Shown: positions 52,501-62,742 of the stretch, in pieces
Position numbering within the stretch: the stretch's first letter is position 1
Layout of the letters: each line of letters opens with the position of its first letter
Source of the DNA: Clostridia bacterium
GTDB taxonomy: Bacteria; Bacillota; Clostridia; Lachnospirales; Lachnospiraceae
DNA length: 64,000 bases
Assembly (NCBI GenBank): GCA_910575625.1
Contig: CAJTFD010000005.1
Span: 131,229 to 195,228, forward strand
Reading direction: 5' to 3'
Program-made: the position numbers and the translations under genes
Notes under the pieces: generated by a model
Told to the model about the DNA's origin: nothing
What the model saw: the letters and a program-made list of their open reading frames with translations, nothing else
Databases searched by the model: none

Positions 52501-53406
52501 ATGAGCGAAGCATTTCATATTATCAGCGACGGTTCCTGTGACCTGCCCACGGAACTAGCCCAGGAGAAAAATATCACGGTCGTGCCCTTTTATGTATCTT
52601 TTGACGATGAGCATTATCTGAAAGAAAATGTGGAGATCGGCATCCGGGATTTCTATCAGCAGATGGTGGATCGAAAGGGCGTATATCCGAAATCTTCCAT
52701 GCCCTCCATCCAGGATTATCAGGAGGCTTTCCTGCCCTTCGCCCAGGCAGGGATCCCTGTGATCTGCATCTGCATCACCACAAAATTCAGCGGCTCCATG
52801 CAGTCTGCCCTCAATGCCCGCGCTCTTTTGCTGGAAAAATATCCCCAGGCAGAGATCACCGTCATCGATGCCACGATCAACACGGTCCTGCAGGGCCAAT
52901 ATGTCCTGGAGGCGGCCAGGCTGCGCGACCAGGGCGTCAGCTACACAGATACCGTCACCCGGTTGGAAGAGATCAAACACACGGGGCGGATCTTTTTCAC
53001 GGTGGGGAACATGGAGTATCTAAAACACGGCGGACGGATCGGCAAGGTGGCCGCGCTGGCCGGGAGCGTGCTGGACATCCGCCCTGTGATCACTTTAAAA
53101 CAGGGTGAGATCTTCCCGTCCGGCGCGGACCGGGGCCGGAAACGCACGACGAAAAAAGCTCTGGAACTCCTCCTCGCATATCTCAGGGAGAACGGAGAAC
53201 ACGGCCTGGGAGTCGAACGGTACAGCATCGCGGTGGGTTACGGCTATGATATCGAAGAAGGCGCGGCTTTCCGTGACCATGCCCTGGACACATTGCAGAA
53301 AAAGGGCTATGACATCGAAGAGATCCCCCTCTATCAGATCGGAGCCACGATCGCCGTGCATACCGGACCGTATCCGCTGGGATTTGGGATCATTGAGAAG
53401 GCATGA
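52501..53406 (+). CDS. DegV family protein
   Basis: A 301-residue fatty-acid-binding fold protein. Typical blocks are IISDGSCDLPTEL, TKFSGSMQSALNAR and EYLKHGGRIGKVAAL. DegV (FakB-type) proteins hold a fatty acid for phosphorylation by a FakA kinase; whether this one does is unknown. Its stop overlaps the response regulator start by 4 bases, which is an unusual partner for the family. Confidence 0.92.
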   Translation: MSEAFHIISDGSCDLPTELAQEKNITVVPFYVSFDDEHYLKENVEIGIRDFYQQMVDRKGVYPKSSMPSIQDYQEAFLPFAQAGIPVICICITTKFSGSMQSALNARALLLEKYPQAEITVIDATINTVLQGQYVLEAARLRDQGVSYTDTVTRLEEIKHTGRIFFTVGNMEYLKHGGRIGKVAALAGSVLDIRPVITLKQGEIFPSGADRGRKRTTKKALELLLAYLRENGEHGLGVERYSIAVGYGYDIEEGAAFRDHALDTLQKKGYDIEEIPLYQIGATIAVHTGPYPLGFGIIEKA

Positions 53407-54086
53407 CCCAGATACTGATCGTTGAAGACGATAAAAGCCTGAACCAGGGCATCATCCTCGCCCTCCGAGAAGAAGGGCGCTCTCTCCACCCGGCCTATAC
53501 ACTGTCCCAAGCCCGCCAGATCTGGAAAAAAGAAACCATCGACCTGGTCATCCTGGATATCAACCTGCCGGATGGCAGCGGCTATGGCCTGCTGCGCGAG
53601 ATCCGCCAGGGATCCGCCGTCCCCGTCCTGATGCTGACCGCCAACGACCTGGAGATTGACCAGGTCACAGGCTTTTCCCTGGGCGCCGACGACTACATCA
53701 CCAAACCTTTCAGCCTGATGGTCCTGCGCGCCCGGGTGGAGCGGACACTGAAAAGGATGCAGGGCGAGACCATCTCCTCCGACTACACGGACGCCCGGTA
53801 TCATTTCCGTTTTCAGGAGATGGTCTTCCTGGCGGACGGCGAAGAAGTGACTCTGAGCAAGACCGACCAAAAGCTCCTGCGCCTGTTCACCCGTCATCCC
53901 GGCCAGATCCTCTCCAGGAGCCGACTGGCCGAGGCCATCTGGACAGACGGCGCAGATTACGTGGACGAGAACGCTCTCTCCGTGGCTGTCAATCGCCTCC
54001 GTCGCAAATTAGAAGGAAAAGAAAAGACCTGCCCCATCCAGACCGTGTATGGACTGGGGTATGTGTGGGGGAAGAAAAATGTTTGA
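53403..54086 (+). CDS. OmpR-family response regulator
   Basis: A 227-residue regulator. The receiver domain has the acidic pocket VEDD, phospho-acceptor Asp52 (VILDINLPDG) and the conserved Lys in YITKPF. The C-terminal winged helix ends with AVNRLRRKLEGKEKTCPIQT and VYGLGYVW. It overlaps degV upstream and the kinase downstream. Confidence 0.94.
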   Translation: MTQILIVEDDKSLNQGIILALREEGRSLHPAYTLSQARQIWKKETIDLVILDINLPDGSGYGLLREIRQGSAVPVLMLTANDLEIDQVTGFSLGADDYITKPFSLMVLRARVERTLKRMQGETISSDYTDARYHFRFQEMVFLADGEEVTLSKTDQKLLRLFTRHPGQILSRSRLAEAIWTDGADYVDENALSVAVNRLRRKLEGKEKTCPIQTVYGLGYVWGKKNV

Positions 54087-54921
54087 ATCCCGTACCGGAA
54101 AAACCCTGCGGCGATTGGATGAAATGCTGGAAGCCGCCATCAATGGGACCTTTGAGGAGAGCAGATTTGATGAAACACAATTGTCACGACTGGAATCCCG
54201 CTGGAAACAGTACCTGACCATGTCAGAGCGCTCCCTAAAGCAGACGCGGCAGGAGCGGGAAAATATGAAAAAGCTGGTCTCCGACATCTCCCATCAGACA
54301 AGGACATCCCTAAGCAACATCCTCCTATACACAGAACTTTTAGAAGACCAGACCGAAAATGAAGACAGCAAAAAACTGGCCCGCCAGATCCTGAGCCAGA
54401 CGAAAAAATTGGAATTCCTCATCCAGGCCCTGGTAAAGATGTCACGCCTGGAGACAGATATTTTGGAAGTCACGCCCGTACAGCAGCCCATCCGTCTGCT
54501 GGTGGAACGGGCCGTGGAGGAGATGATCCCCAGAGCAGAAGAAAAACAGATCCAGATCGTCTGCTCCCTTCCGGAAAATGCCCAGGCCGTATATGACCTG
54601 AAATGGACAGCAGAGGCCCTGGGCAATATCCTGGACAATGCCGTCAAATATTCCCCCGCCGGGAGCCAGATCACCGTCGAGGGGCGGGAGTTTGAGATCT
54701 ATGCCTGCATCACCGTGACCGATCAGGGGATCGGGATCCAGGAAAGTGAAAAGGCCCAGATCTTCGGACGTTTTTATCGGAGCGCACAGGTCCAACAGGA
54801 GGACGGGATCGGGATCGGACTGTATCTGGCGCGGGAGATCCTGCGCAGGGAGAACGGGTATATCAAGGTGTGCGCACGGGAAGGGGCGGGGAGCAGCTTC
54901 AGTGTCTATCTGAAAAGATGA
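54079..54921 (+). CDS. soluble histidine kinase lacking membrane sensor segments
   Basis: A 280-residue kinase. The phospho-acceptor His72 lies in SDISHQTRTSLSNI. N box NILDNAVKY, G1 DQGIGI and G2 GIGIGLYLA complete the catalytic domain. There is no hydrophobic segment before the DHp domain, so it is cytoplasmic and has only about 60 helical residues as input region. ATG 54079 follows GGGGAAG and overlaps the regulator gene. The signal may come from a partner protein, possibly DegV. Confidence 0.88.
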   Translation: MFESRTGKTLRRLDEMLEAAINGTFEESRFDETQLSRLESRWKQYLTMSERSLKQTRQERENMKKLVSDISHQTRTSLSNILLYTELLEDQTENEDSKKLARQILSQTKKLEFLIQALVKMSRLETDILEVTPVQQPIRLLVERAVEEMIPRAEEKQIQIVCSLPENAQAVYDLKWTAEALGNILDNAVKYSPAGSQITVEGREFEIYACITVTDQGIGIQESEKAQIFGRFYRSAQVQQEDGIGIGLYLAREILRRENGYIKVCAREGAGSSFSVYLKR

Positions 54922-54986
54922 GCGGCCCCGCCCAGATCGATCATCTGAAGTCAAACAGATCCTCAAGCCATTTTCCATCCCCTCTC

Positions 54987-55733
54987 TCAATCCTCCAAGA
55001 ATCTGACCCCCAGCAGCGTCAGCCCGCAGGCCGGGGCCGTCGGCCCCGCTGCACCCCGATCCCCAGCGTCCAAGATCTCCTGCACATGCTCCGGCGGGTA
55101 TACGCCGTTCCCCACTTCTATGAGCGTTCCGGCAAATATCCGGACCATATTGTAGAGGAATCCCCGGCCGGAAACCTGCAAGCACACCATCTCCCCTTTC
55201 CGCTCCACCAAAAAGCCGGTCACCAGGCGCACGGTCGTCTTTACCTGCGCCCCCGCCCCGCAGAAACTGGCAAAATCATGCCTGCCTGTGAGGATCGACG
55301 CAGCCTCCTGCATTTTCTCCACATCCAGGGGATAGTGATAGAAATAGGAATACAGCCGCTCTGTCGGAAGCGGAAACCGCCTGTTCAGGATCTGGTATCT
55401 GTACGTCTTCTCACTCTCACGATACCGGGGATGAAAATCCGGATCCACCTCCTGAGATGCCTGGATCCGGATGTCCTCTGGCAGCCGCTGGTTCAGCGCA
55501 TAGGAAAATTTTTCCGCCGGTATCCGGCTGTCTGTATCAAAGACTGCCACATTGCCCAGTGCATGGACCCCCGCATCGGTGCGGCTGGCCCCCATCGTCT
55601 CCACCGGATGCCCCAGCAGCTCCTCCAGACAGCGGTTCAATTCCCCCTGGATCGTCCTGCCATTGTTCTGTATCTGCCAGCCGCAGTAAGCCGTCCCATC
55701 ATAGGCCACTGTCAGCCTGATCCTCTTTTTCAT
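54987..55733 (-). CDS. truA: tRNA pseudouridine synthase A
   Basis: A 248-residue enzyme that makes pseudouridine at positions 38-40 of tRNA anticodon arms. The catalytic Asp53 lies in GASRTDAGVHALGN, and SGRGFLYNMVRIFAGTLIEV is the conserved C-terminal block. It begins 3 bases after the ecfT stop, as the last gene of the ecf unit, an arrangement common in Firmicutes. Confidence 0.95.
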   Translation of the reverse strand: MKKRIRLTVAYDGTAYCGWQIQNNGRTIQGELNRCLEELLGHPVETMGASRTDAGVHALGNVAVFDTDSRIPAEKFSYALNQRLPEDIRIQASQEVDPDFHPRYRESEKTYRYQILNRRFPLPTERLYSYFYHYPLDVEKMQEAASILTGRHDFASFCGAGAQVKTTVRLVTGFLVERKGEMVCLQVSGRGFLYNMVRIFAGTLIEVGNGVYPPEHVQEILDAGDRGAAGPTAPACGLTLLGVRFLED

Positions 55734-55736
55734 CTT

Positions 55737-56540
55737 CTAGATCCCCTTTACCCGGAAAACAACACTCACCGCCAGATACACAAGTGTCACGCCATACGCC
55801 ACGAAATCCCGCCCCCTGTAACAAAGCGGCTTCATCTGCGTCCGTCCTTCCCCGCCGTGATAACACCGCGCCTCCATGGCCATGGCAAGGTCATTCGCCC
55901 GTCGGAACGCCGAGATGAACAGCGGCACCAAAAGCGGCACCAGACCTTTTGCCTTCTGAAAGATATTCCCCGTCTCAAAGTCCGCCCCCCGCGCGATCTG
56001 CGCTTTCATGATCTTATCCGTCTCTTCCATCAGGATCGGGATAAAACGCAGCGCGATGGACATCATCATCGCGATCTCATGGACCGGCACGCGTATACGC
56101 TTCAACGGACGCATCAGATCTTCCAGTCCATCTGTCAGCTGATTGGGCGTGGTGGTCAAAGTCATGATCGAGGAGCCCACCACCAGATAGATCAGCCGTA
56201 TGGCCATCCGCCCCGCCTGCATCAGCCCCTCATAAGTGAGTTTCAAAAAGCCCAGCTGCCAGAGCACCCGGCCCGGCGTAAGGAATATGTTAAACGCCAC
56301 TGTGATCAGCAGGATGACAAAGATCGCTCGCAGCCCCTTGAACATAAAGGACACCGGGACTTTTGAGAGGGCGATCATGCTGACCAGGAAAACGGTGGCG
56401 ACCCCGTATCCGGGAAATGTGTGGAACAAAAACAGAGATATCACAAACAGCAATGTGCCCACGAATTTTGTCCGGGGATCCAGCCGGTGGAGCACCGACT
56501 TGGCCGGATAATACTGCCCCAGTGTGATGTCCCGGATCAT
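55737..56540 (-). CDS. ecfT: energy-coupling factor transporter transmembrane protein EcfT
   Basis: A 267-residue membrane protein with about five segments. It contains the coupling-helix motifs: IARGADFETG and, further on, AMAMEARCYHGGEGRTQMKP. It links the two ATPases to interchangeable vitamin-binding S components. GAGGTG precedes ATG 56540, which overlaps the ecfA2 stop by 4 bases. Confidence 0.94.
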   Translation of the reverse strand: MIRDITLGQYYPAKSVLHRLDPRTKFVGTLLFVISLFLFHTFPGYGVATVFLVSMIALSKVPVSFMFKGLRAIFVILLITVAFNIFLTPGRVLWQLGFLKLTYEGLMQAGRMAIRLIYLVVGSSIMTLTTTPNQLTDGLEDLMRPLKRIRVPVHEIAMMMSIALRFIPILMEETDKIMKAQIARGADFETGNIFQKAKGLVPLLVPLFISAFRRANDLAMAMEARCYHGGEGRTQMKPLCYRGRDFVAYGVTLVYLAVSVVFRVKGI

Positions 56541-57406
56541 GTCCGCACCTCTTCTCTCACTGCCTTTAACGCTCTCAAGATACTCCTCTTTGCCTCCTCC
56601 ACTGTGATCGCCTCCACATCCACATCCAGGCCCCGGCTTTTAAGGTCGTGCATCACATAGGTGATCTCCGGCGCGGCCAGCCCCATCTGCTCCAATTCCC
56701 TGTAATGTGAAAAGACCCGTTTGGGGATATCGTCAAAAGCGATCTGCCCCTGGTTCATCACCACGATCCGCTGCACATAGCGGGCAATGTCCTCCATACT
56801 GTGGGAGACCAGCACGATCGTGATCCCCCGGGTCTCATGCAGGGACGCGATCTGCCGCAGGATCTCATCCCGTCCGGCCGGATCCAAACCCGCTGTGGGT
56901 TCATCCAGTATGAGGATCTTGGGATCCATGGCCAGGACGCCGGCGATCGCCACCCGTTTTTTCTGGCCGCCGGAGAGCTCAAAAGGGGACTTGTCAAACA
57001 GTTCCTCCGGCACGCCCACATGCTCCAGAGCCCTTTTGGCCTGTTTTTCCGCTTCTTTTGGACTAAGGCCCTGGTTCTTTGGGCCAAAGCAGACATCCTG
57101 GAGCACATCCACCTCGAAGAGCTGGTATTCCGGATACTGGAACACCAATCCCACCTGGCTGCGCAGATCTTTCCGGGAAAATCCGTCGCCCCAGATGTTT
57201 TCCCCGTTATAACAGACTTCTCCCCCGGTGGGGCGCAGCAGGCCGTTGAACAGCTGGATCAGCGTAGATTTGCCGCTGCCTGTATGTCCGATCATACCGA
57301 TGAACTGATGCTCCGGAATCGTGAGGTTTATATTTTCCAGGGCACGCATCTCGTAGGCAGTGCCTGGGCTGTATAGATAGGAAACATTTTTTAATTCGAT
57401 CGACAT
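56537..57406 (-). CDS. ecfA2: energy-coupling factor ATPase EcfA2
   Basis: A 289-residue ATPase. Walker [10 protein letters not shown], signature LSGGQKKR, Walker [14 protein letters not shown] and the switch His in LVSHSMEDI. It forms a heterodimer with EcfA1 to power vitamin uptake. It overlaps ecfA1 by 16 bases and ecfT by 4. Confidence 0.94.
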   Translation of the reverse strand: MSIELKNVSYLYSPGTAYEMRALENINLTIPEHQFIGMIGHTGSGKSTLIQLFNGLLRPTGGEVCYNGENIWGDGFSRKDLRSQVGLVFQYPEYQLFEVDVLQDVCFGPKNQGLSPKEAEKQAKRALEHVGVPEELFDKSPFELSGGQKKRVAIAGVLAMDPKILILDEPTAGLDPAGRDEILRQIASLHETRGITIVLVSHSMEDIARYVQRIVVMNQGQIAFDDIPKRVFSHYRELEQMGLAAPEITYVMHDLKSRGLDVDVEAITVEEAKRSILRALKAVREEVRT

Positions 57407-58242
57407 AGCGCATCCACCAATTCTTTTCGGGTCAATATGCCTTCCGGGATCGAAAGGCCGGCTTTCTTTAGTTCATAGGCTAAAAGTGTCACCTGGGGGA
57501 CATCCAGGCCGTAGTCCTTGAGTTCTTCTACCCGAGTGAAGATCTCCCTGGGGATCCCCTCCAGGACGATGTGCCCCTGATCCATCACATACACATGATC
57601 GGCAAATACCACTTCCTCCATGTAGTGGGTGATCAAGATCACGGTCACATTTTCTTTCTGATTCAATTCCCGCACCGCTCTTAAAACTTCATGCCGGCCG
57701 TTGGGATCCAGCATAGCTGTGGGTTCATCCAGCACGATGCACCGGGGGCGCATGGCCATCACCCCGGCGATCGCCACCCGCTGTTTCTGGCCGCCGGAGA
57801 GTTTGTTGGGGGAGTGGTCACGGTAGGCCACCATCCCCACGGCCGCAAGGCTCTCGTCCACCCGTCTCCAGATGTCCTCCGTGGGCACGCCCATATTCTC
57901 CGGGCCGAAGCCCACATCCTCCTCCACGACTGTGCCGATGATCTGGTTATCCGGGTTCTGGAACACCATGCCCGCCTTCTGGCGGATCCTCCACAATTCC
58001 CCCTCCGCGGCCGTGTCCATGTTGTCCACCCAGAGAGTGCCCTCTGTGGGCATCAAGAGCGCGTTGATGTGTTTTGCCAGGGTGGATTTCCCGGAACCGT
58101 TGTGGCCTAAGATTGCCACAAACTGCCCCTCCCGCACGTCCAGATCCACGTGGTCTATGGCGCGGGTGACTTCCTGTTCCTGTCCGTCCTCGTCGTATCG
58201 ATAATAGTCAAATCCCAGTTTACTGGCTCGAATGATCCCCAT
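57391..58242 (-). CDS. ecfA1: energy-coupling factor ATPase EcfA1
   Basis: A 283-residue ATPase. Walker [10 protein letters not shown] is at residues 46-54, signature LSGGQKQR, Walker [14 protein letters not shown] and switch His in [12 protein letters not shown] 58242 has GGAGAGG 6 bases upstream; the TTG/ATG-type start at 58248 is too close to that site. It overlaps the engB 3' end by 23 bases. Confidence 0.94.
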   Translation of the reverse strand: MGIIRASKLGFDYYRYDEDGQEQEVTRAIDHVDLDVREGQFVAILGHNGSGKSTLAKHINALLMPTEGTLWVDNMDTAAEGELWRIRQKAGMVFQNPDNQIIGTVVEEDVGFGPENMGVPTEDIWRRVDESLAAVGMVAYRDHSPNKLSGGQKQRVAIAGVMAMRPRCIVLDEPTAMLDPNGRHEVLRAVRELNQKENVTVILITHYMEEVVFADHVYVMDQGHIVLEGIPREIFTRVEELKDYGLDVPQVTLLAYELKKAGLSIPEGILTRKELVDALCRSN

Positions 58243-58837
58243 TGACATCCTCTCCTGCGATGACTGCCTCCATGATCTCCCAGATCTCTTCCCTGCCCTG
58301 CTTTGTCGTGGCAGAAAACGGGATCAGTCTGGTCTCTTTTGGCAGCATCAGTCCTTCCCGCACCTGTTTTACGTGTTTTTGTATCTGGCTGCGTTTTAAC
58401 TTATCCAATTTGGTGGCGATAACGACCGGATCGTATCCGTTCGATACGATCCACCGGTACATCATCTTGTCATTTTCTGAAGGGGCATGACGGATGTCCA
58501 CCAGAAGGAACACCACCTGCAGGGCCTCGGAGCTGTAGAGATATCGCTCTACCAGTTTGCCCCATTTATCCTTGACCTCTTTGGCGATCTTCGTGTAGCC
58601 GTAACCGGGCAGATCCACCAGGTAGATCTGGCTGTTGACGTTGTAGTAATTGATGGTCTGGGTCTTCCCCGGCTGGGCGCTGGTCCGGGCCAGCGATTTC
58701 CGGTTCATCAGGCTGTTGATCAGTGATGACTTGCCCACATTCGACTTGCCCGCGAAGGCGATCTCCGGCATTGTATTTTTCGGGAGCTTGCTGGTCACGC
58801 CACATACCGTGTCCAGCGATGCGTTTTTTATGATCAT
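58220..58837 (-). CDS. engB: ribosome biogenesis GTPase EngB (YsxC/YihA)
   Basis: A 205-residue GTPase needed for late large-subunit assembly. G1 [10 protein letters not shown] at residues 29-38, G3 DLPGYG, G4 TKLDK and G5 SATTK. It follows lon in the same direction, separated by a compact repeat element. Confidence 0.95.
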   Translation of the reverse strand: MIIKNASLDTVCGVTSKLPKNTMPEIAFAGKSNVGKSSLINSLMNRKSLARTSAQPGKTQTINYYNVNSQIYLVDLPGYGYTKIAKEVKDKWGKLVERYLYSSEALQVVFLLVDIRHAPSENDKMMYRWIVSNGYDPVVIATKLDKLKRSQIQKHVKQVREGLMLPKETRLIPFSATTKQGREEIWEIMEAVIAGEDVNGDHSSQ

Positions 58838-58849
58838 CTCATCCTCCTT

Positions 58850-58914
58850 GGAGCGTGTTTGAAAAATGCTTTATGTGAAAAGGCGGCGTGAATGATTTTT
58901 TCAAGCACGCTCTA
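58850..58914. repeat. compact (65-bp) copy of the TAGAGCGTG-type element, supplying the lon stop codon
   Basis: GGAGCGTGTTTGAAAAATGC at the left and TTTTTTCAAGCACGCTCTAG at the right are near-perfect complements. Between them are TTTATGTG and GGCGGCGTGAATGA as in the full copy at 21202, with its centre deleted. The terminal CTA (58912-58914) is the TAG stop of lon. Confidence 0.75.
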
Positions 58915-61227
58915 GGGACACAATGCCTGTTCCAGGACTTCTTCCATGGCCGCCACATACCGGATATTCAGTCCGTCAGTGATCTCCTCTGAGATCTCAC
59001 GGATATCCGGGCGATTTTCCTTAGGCGCAAGGACCATCTTGATCTTGGCGTTCTTAGCTGCCAGGAGTTTTTCTTTTAAGCCGCCCACCGGCAGGACTCG
59101 GCCCCGCAACGTGATCTCGCCTGTCATGGCGACCTGGGCTTTGACAGGTCTTTCGGTGATCGCGGAGAGCATGGCTGTCGCCATCGTTATCCCAGCGGAC
59201 GGCCCGTCTTTGGGCACGGCTCCTTCCGGGATATGTATGTGCACATCATGCTCCTGGAAAAACTCTTCTTCTACGTCATATTGGTCGGCCACAGAACGGA
59301 GGTAGCTGATCCCCGCCTGGGCAGATTCTTTCATCACGTCGCCCATCTGCCCGGTCAACTGCAGACGGCCTTTACCCGGCATCACATTCACCTCGATCTG
59401 CAGGGTATCACCGCCCACGCTGGTCCATGCCAGACCGGTGGCAACGCCTATCTCGTCTTTCTTCGCGGCGGTGCGGATGCTGTATTTCTCATGGCCCAGA
59501 TATTTTTCCACCGTCTTTCCGGTGACAGTCACTTTCTTACTACTACCCTCCAGGACTTCTCGGGCCACCTTCCGGCAGATCTCCCCGATCTTCCGCTCCA
59601 GGTTCCGCACACCGGCCTCCTTGGTGTAGCCGCTGACGATCCTGCGTACCGCCGAGGACTGGATCGCAAGCTGCCCTTTTTTCAGACCGTGCATTTCCCT
59701 CTGTTTGGGGATCAGATGGTCTTTGGCGATGTGTTCTTTCTCATTTTCTGTGTAGCTGCTGATCTCGATCAGTTCCATACGGTCCAAAAGCGGCCGGGGG
59801 ATCGTGGACGCGTCGTTGGCTGTGGCGATAAATAACACCTCGGAGAGATCGATCGGAATCTCCACATAGTGATCGGCAAATCTGCTGTTCTGCTCTGCGT
59901 CTAAGACTTCCAGGAGCGCGGAGGATGTATCGCCTTTGTAGTCGCTGCTGGTCTTGTCGATCTCGTCTAAGAGCATCAGGGGATTTTTCACACCGGCCTG
60001 TTTTAAACCCGCGGCGATCCGCCCTGGCATGGCGCCCACGTAGGTCCTCCGGTGTCCACGGATCTCGGCCTCGTCCCGGACACCGCCCAGACAGATGCGC
60101 ACATATTTCTTATCCAGTGCATTGGCCACGGAACGGGCGATGGAGGTCTTCCCGGTCCCGGGCGGTCCCACAAGACATAGGATCGGACTGTCGCCTTTTT
60201 TCGTCAGGGTGCGCACGGCCAGATATTCGATGATCCGCTCTTTGACTTTCTCCAGGCCGTAGTGATCCGCCTCCAGGATCTTGCTGGTCTTCTTCAGGTC
60301 TTCTGAATCCTGGGACACCTTATCCCAGGGAAGCTCTAATAATGTCTCGATATAGCCTCGCGCCACGGCACTCTCCGAGGCGCTCCCGGACAGCGTCTTG
60401 AACCGGTCGATCTCCTTGGCGATCTTCTCTTTTACACTGTCGGAGGCTTCCAGCTTCTTTAGTTTCTTGCGGAATTCATCCACTTCGCTCTGTGGATCGG
60501 CTTCGCCGAGTTCTTCCTGGATCAGCTTGAGCTGTTCTCTTAAAATGTATTCTTTCTGGTTCTTGTCGACACGCTCCCGGACTTTCACCTGTAACTGCTG
60601 CCGGATCTGCGCGATCTGGATCTCATCGCTCATGATCACATTCAAGAGCAGATGACGTTCCTCGATGTGCGCGACTTCCAAAAGCTTCTGTTTATCTGTG
60701 TATTCCAGAGGCAGATGGATGCAGATCTGATCCTCCAGGGCCTTCAGGTCGTCAAGCTCCATGATCTGGCCGGCCAGATCCCGGGTGATCCTGCCGCATT
60801 CCACGCAGTATTTATGGAATGTGTCCTTTAATGTGCGCACCATGGCCTGGCTCACATTGGGATCCAAGTCCTCTGCTTCCTGTTCAAACCCGGCCACCTC
60901 GGCCTCCAGTATCTCCTCATCCTGGGTCACCCCCAGCAGTTCCCCACGCTCTACTCCTTCTACCAAAATGCGCAATATATTCTGGGGCAGCTTTACCACT
61001 TGTTTCACACAGCCAATGGTGCCGATCTTGTATAACTCACCGATACCCGGCGTTTCCACGTCCGGATCTTTCTGTGTGATCAAAAATATCCGCTGATCTC
61101 TCAGCATGGCCCTCTCCACTGCTTTCACAGAACGGGGCCTGCTGATATCAAAATGCACGATCATATCCGGGAGTATGACCGTTCCCCGCAATGCCACTGC
61201 GGGCATCACTTCCACTATATTACTCAT
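58912..61227 (-). CDS. lon: ATP-dependent protease Lon
   Basis: A 771-residue serine protease of the quality-control system. An N-terminal substrate domain, then Walker A GPPGTGKTS near residue 355 and Walker B PLMLLDEIDK. The protease domain has the catalytic Ser in PKDGPSAGI and Lys in GGLKEKLLAAKNA. It is slightly shorter at the C-terminus than many Lon proteins. Its stop codon lies in a repeat terminus. It sits 12 bases after clpX. Confidence 0.96.
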   Translation of the reverse strand: MSNIVEVMPAVALRGTVILPDMIVHFDISRPRSVKAVERAMLRDQRIFLITQKDPDVETPGIGELYKIGTIGCVKQVVKLPQNILRILVEGVERGELLGVTQDEEILEAEVAGFEQEAEDLDPNVSQAMVRTLKDTFHKYCVECGRITRDLAGQIMELDDLKALEDQICIHLPLEYTDKQKLLEVAHIEERHLLLNVIMSDEIQIAQIRQQLQVKVRERVDKNQKEYILREQLKLIQEELGEADPQSEVDEFRKKLKKLEASDSVKEKIAKEIDRFKTLSGSASESAVARGYIETLLELPWDKVSQDSEDLKKTSKILEADHYGLEKVKERIIEYLAVRTLTKKGDSPILCLVGPPGTGKTSIARSVANALDKKYVRICLGGVRDEAEIRGHRRTYVGAMPGRIAAGLKQAGVKNPLMLLDEIDKTSSDYKGDTSSALLEVLDAEQNSRFADHYVEIPIDLSEVLFIATANDASTIPRPLLDRMELIEISSYTENEKEHIAKDHLIPKQREMHGLKKGQLAIQSSAVRRIVSGYTKEAGVRNLERKIGEICRKVAREVLEGSSKKVTVTGKTVEKYLGHEKYSIRTAAKKDEIGVATGLAWTSVGGDTLQIEVNVMPGKGRLQLTGQMGDVMKESAQAGISYLRSVADQYDVEEEFFQEHDVHIHIPEGAVPKDGPSAGITMATAMLSAITERPVKAQVAMTGEITLRGRVLPVGGLKEKLLAAKNAKIKMVLAPKENRPDIREISEEITDGLNIRYVAAMEEVLEQALCP

Positions 61228-61239
61228 ATCATCCCTCCA

Positions 61240-62538
61240 TTAAGCGGGCTCTGGCTGTCCTTTTCTCTTGGTCTTTGCGGATCTGCGGGCCGGCACTGTC
61301 GGCTCTCCGCGAATGATCTCCGGCTCTCCCGAGCCTTCCACCATCTCCTTGGTGATCACGCACTGACGGATCGTGTCGTCGGAAGGCACTGTGTACATCA
61401 GGTCCATCATCGCACCCTCGATCACGGAACGCAGCCCGCGCGCTCCGGTCTTCCTCTCCATGGATTTCTGGGCGATGCTCTCGAGCGCCTCGCTCTGGAA
61501 ACTGAGCTCCACGCCGTCCATCTCAAACAACTTGCGGTACTGTTTTGTCAAGGAGTTGCGCGGCTCCTGCAAGATCCGGATCAACGCCTCCTGATCCAGC
61601 GCGTCCAGGGAAACGACCACCGGGACACGGCCGACAAATTCCGGTATCAGTCCGAATTTGATCAGATCCTCCGGCATGACTTCGCGCAGGAGCTCTCCCA
61701 CATTCTTCTCTTCCACCTCCTGCACCTCTGCGCCAAATCCGATCGTTTTGTTGTCTTTCCTGCGGGCAATGATCTTGTCCAGGCCCTCGAAAGCCCCTCC
61801 GCAGATGAATAAGATATTGGTGGTGTCGATCTGGAGGAAATCCTGATGGGGATGTTTTCTCCCGCCCTGCGGCGGCACGCTGGCTACGGTGCCTTCGAGT
61901 ATCTTCAGCAGCGCCTGCTGCACACCTTCGCCGGATACATCCCGGGTGATAGAAGCATTTTCAGACTTTCTGGTGATCTTGTCGATCTCATCGATGTAGA
62001 TGATCCCGTACTGGGCCATCTCGATGTCGTAGTCCGCAGCCTGGATGATCTTCAGTAAGATATTTTCTACGTCCTCGCCCACGTAACCCGCCTCCGTCAA
62101 TGTGGTGGCGTCCGCGATGGCGAACGGGACGTTCAAAAGTTTTGCCAGCGTCTGCGCCAGCAATGTCTTCCCGGAGCCGGTGGGGCCCAGCATCAGGATG
62201 TTGCTTTTTTGCAGGTCCACATCCAGGTTTTTCGGTGCCATGACCCTCTTATAATGGTTGTAAACGGCCACGGAGAGCACTTTCTTCGCCTCGTCCTGGC
62301 CGATCACGTATTCGTCCAGGATCTCGTTGATCTGCTGCGGTTTGAGCAGGTTGATCGTACCATCGTACTCCTCCTCGTCGTAGAGTGCAAACTCCTCCTC
62401 AATGATCTCCGAACATATATTTACGCATGAATCACAGATATATGCGCCGTCCGGCCCAGCGATCAATTTACGCACTTGTTCCTCTGATTTGTTGCAGAAC
62501 GAACACCTGACCTTCGGATCTCTCGTCTTATCTGCCAT
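61240..62538 (-). CDS. clpX: ATP-dependent unfoldase ClpX
   Basis: A 432-residue AAA+ unfoldase that feeds substrates to ClpP. The zinc-binding domain has Cys12, 15, 35 and 38. Walker A GPTGSGKT is near residue 118 and the pore-loop region GYVGEDVEN follows. AAAGGGG lies 7 bases before ATG 62538. The 228-bp space from clpP is packed with hairpins. Confidence 0.96.
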   Translation of the reverse strand: MADKTRDPKVRCSFCNKSEEQVRKLIAGPDGAYICDSCVNICSEIIEEEFALYDEEEYDGTINLLKPQQINEILDEYVIGQDEAKKVLSVAVYNHYKRVMAPKNLDVDLQKSNILMLGPTGSGKTLLAQTLAKLLNVPFAIADATTLTEAGYVGEDVENILLKIIQAADYDIEMAQYGIIYIDEIDKITRKSENASITRDVSGEGVQQALLKILEGTVASVPPQGGRKHPHQDFLQIDTTNILFICGGAFEGLDKIIARRKDNKTIGFGAEVQEVEEKNVGELLREVMPEDLIKFGLIPEFVGRVPVVVSLDALDQEALIRILQEPRNSLTKQYRKLFEMDGVELSFQSEALESIAQKSMERKTGARGLRSVIEGAMMDLMYTVPSDDTIRQCVITKEMVEGSGEPEIIRGEPTVPARRSAKTKRKGQPEPA

Positions 62539-62563
62539 GATCAAACCCCTTTCTTATATATAT

Positions 62564-62742
62564 ACTCACGGCCGATGAGATCTGCCGTGAGTACTGCCAT
62601 AGCCGCAGCCGCGAAGCGGCAATCTTCCTTATGCGGCTGTGTGCATTTCTGTTATACTGGGCGGCAGATCTGTCTGCCGCTCAGTATACAAGCCAATGGT
62701 GGTTTAAGGCTGAACCCCTGTCTCCTACAGGGGACCAGCCTT
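62564..62742. other. four consecutive strong hairpins in the clpP-clpX spacer
   Basis: ACTCACGGC/GCCGTGAGT (62564-62592); AGCCGCA/TGCGGCT enclosing GCCGCGAAGCGGC (62601-62638); TATACTG.GCGGCAGA/TCTGCCGC.CAGTATA (62653-62688); AAGGCTG..CCCCTGT/ACAGGGG..CAGCCTT (62706-62742). None has a clear T-run on the minus strand. Confidence 0.7.

Noticed and set aside
54870-56366. 498-codon plus-strand frame opposite truA and ecfT
   Set aside because: His/Pro/Arg-rich low-information protein antisense to two well-supported genes; no family features.
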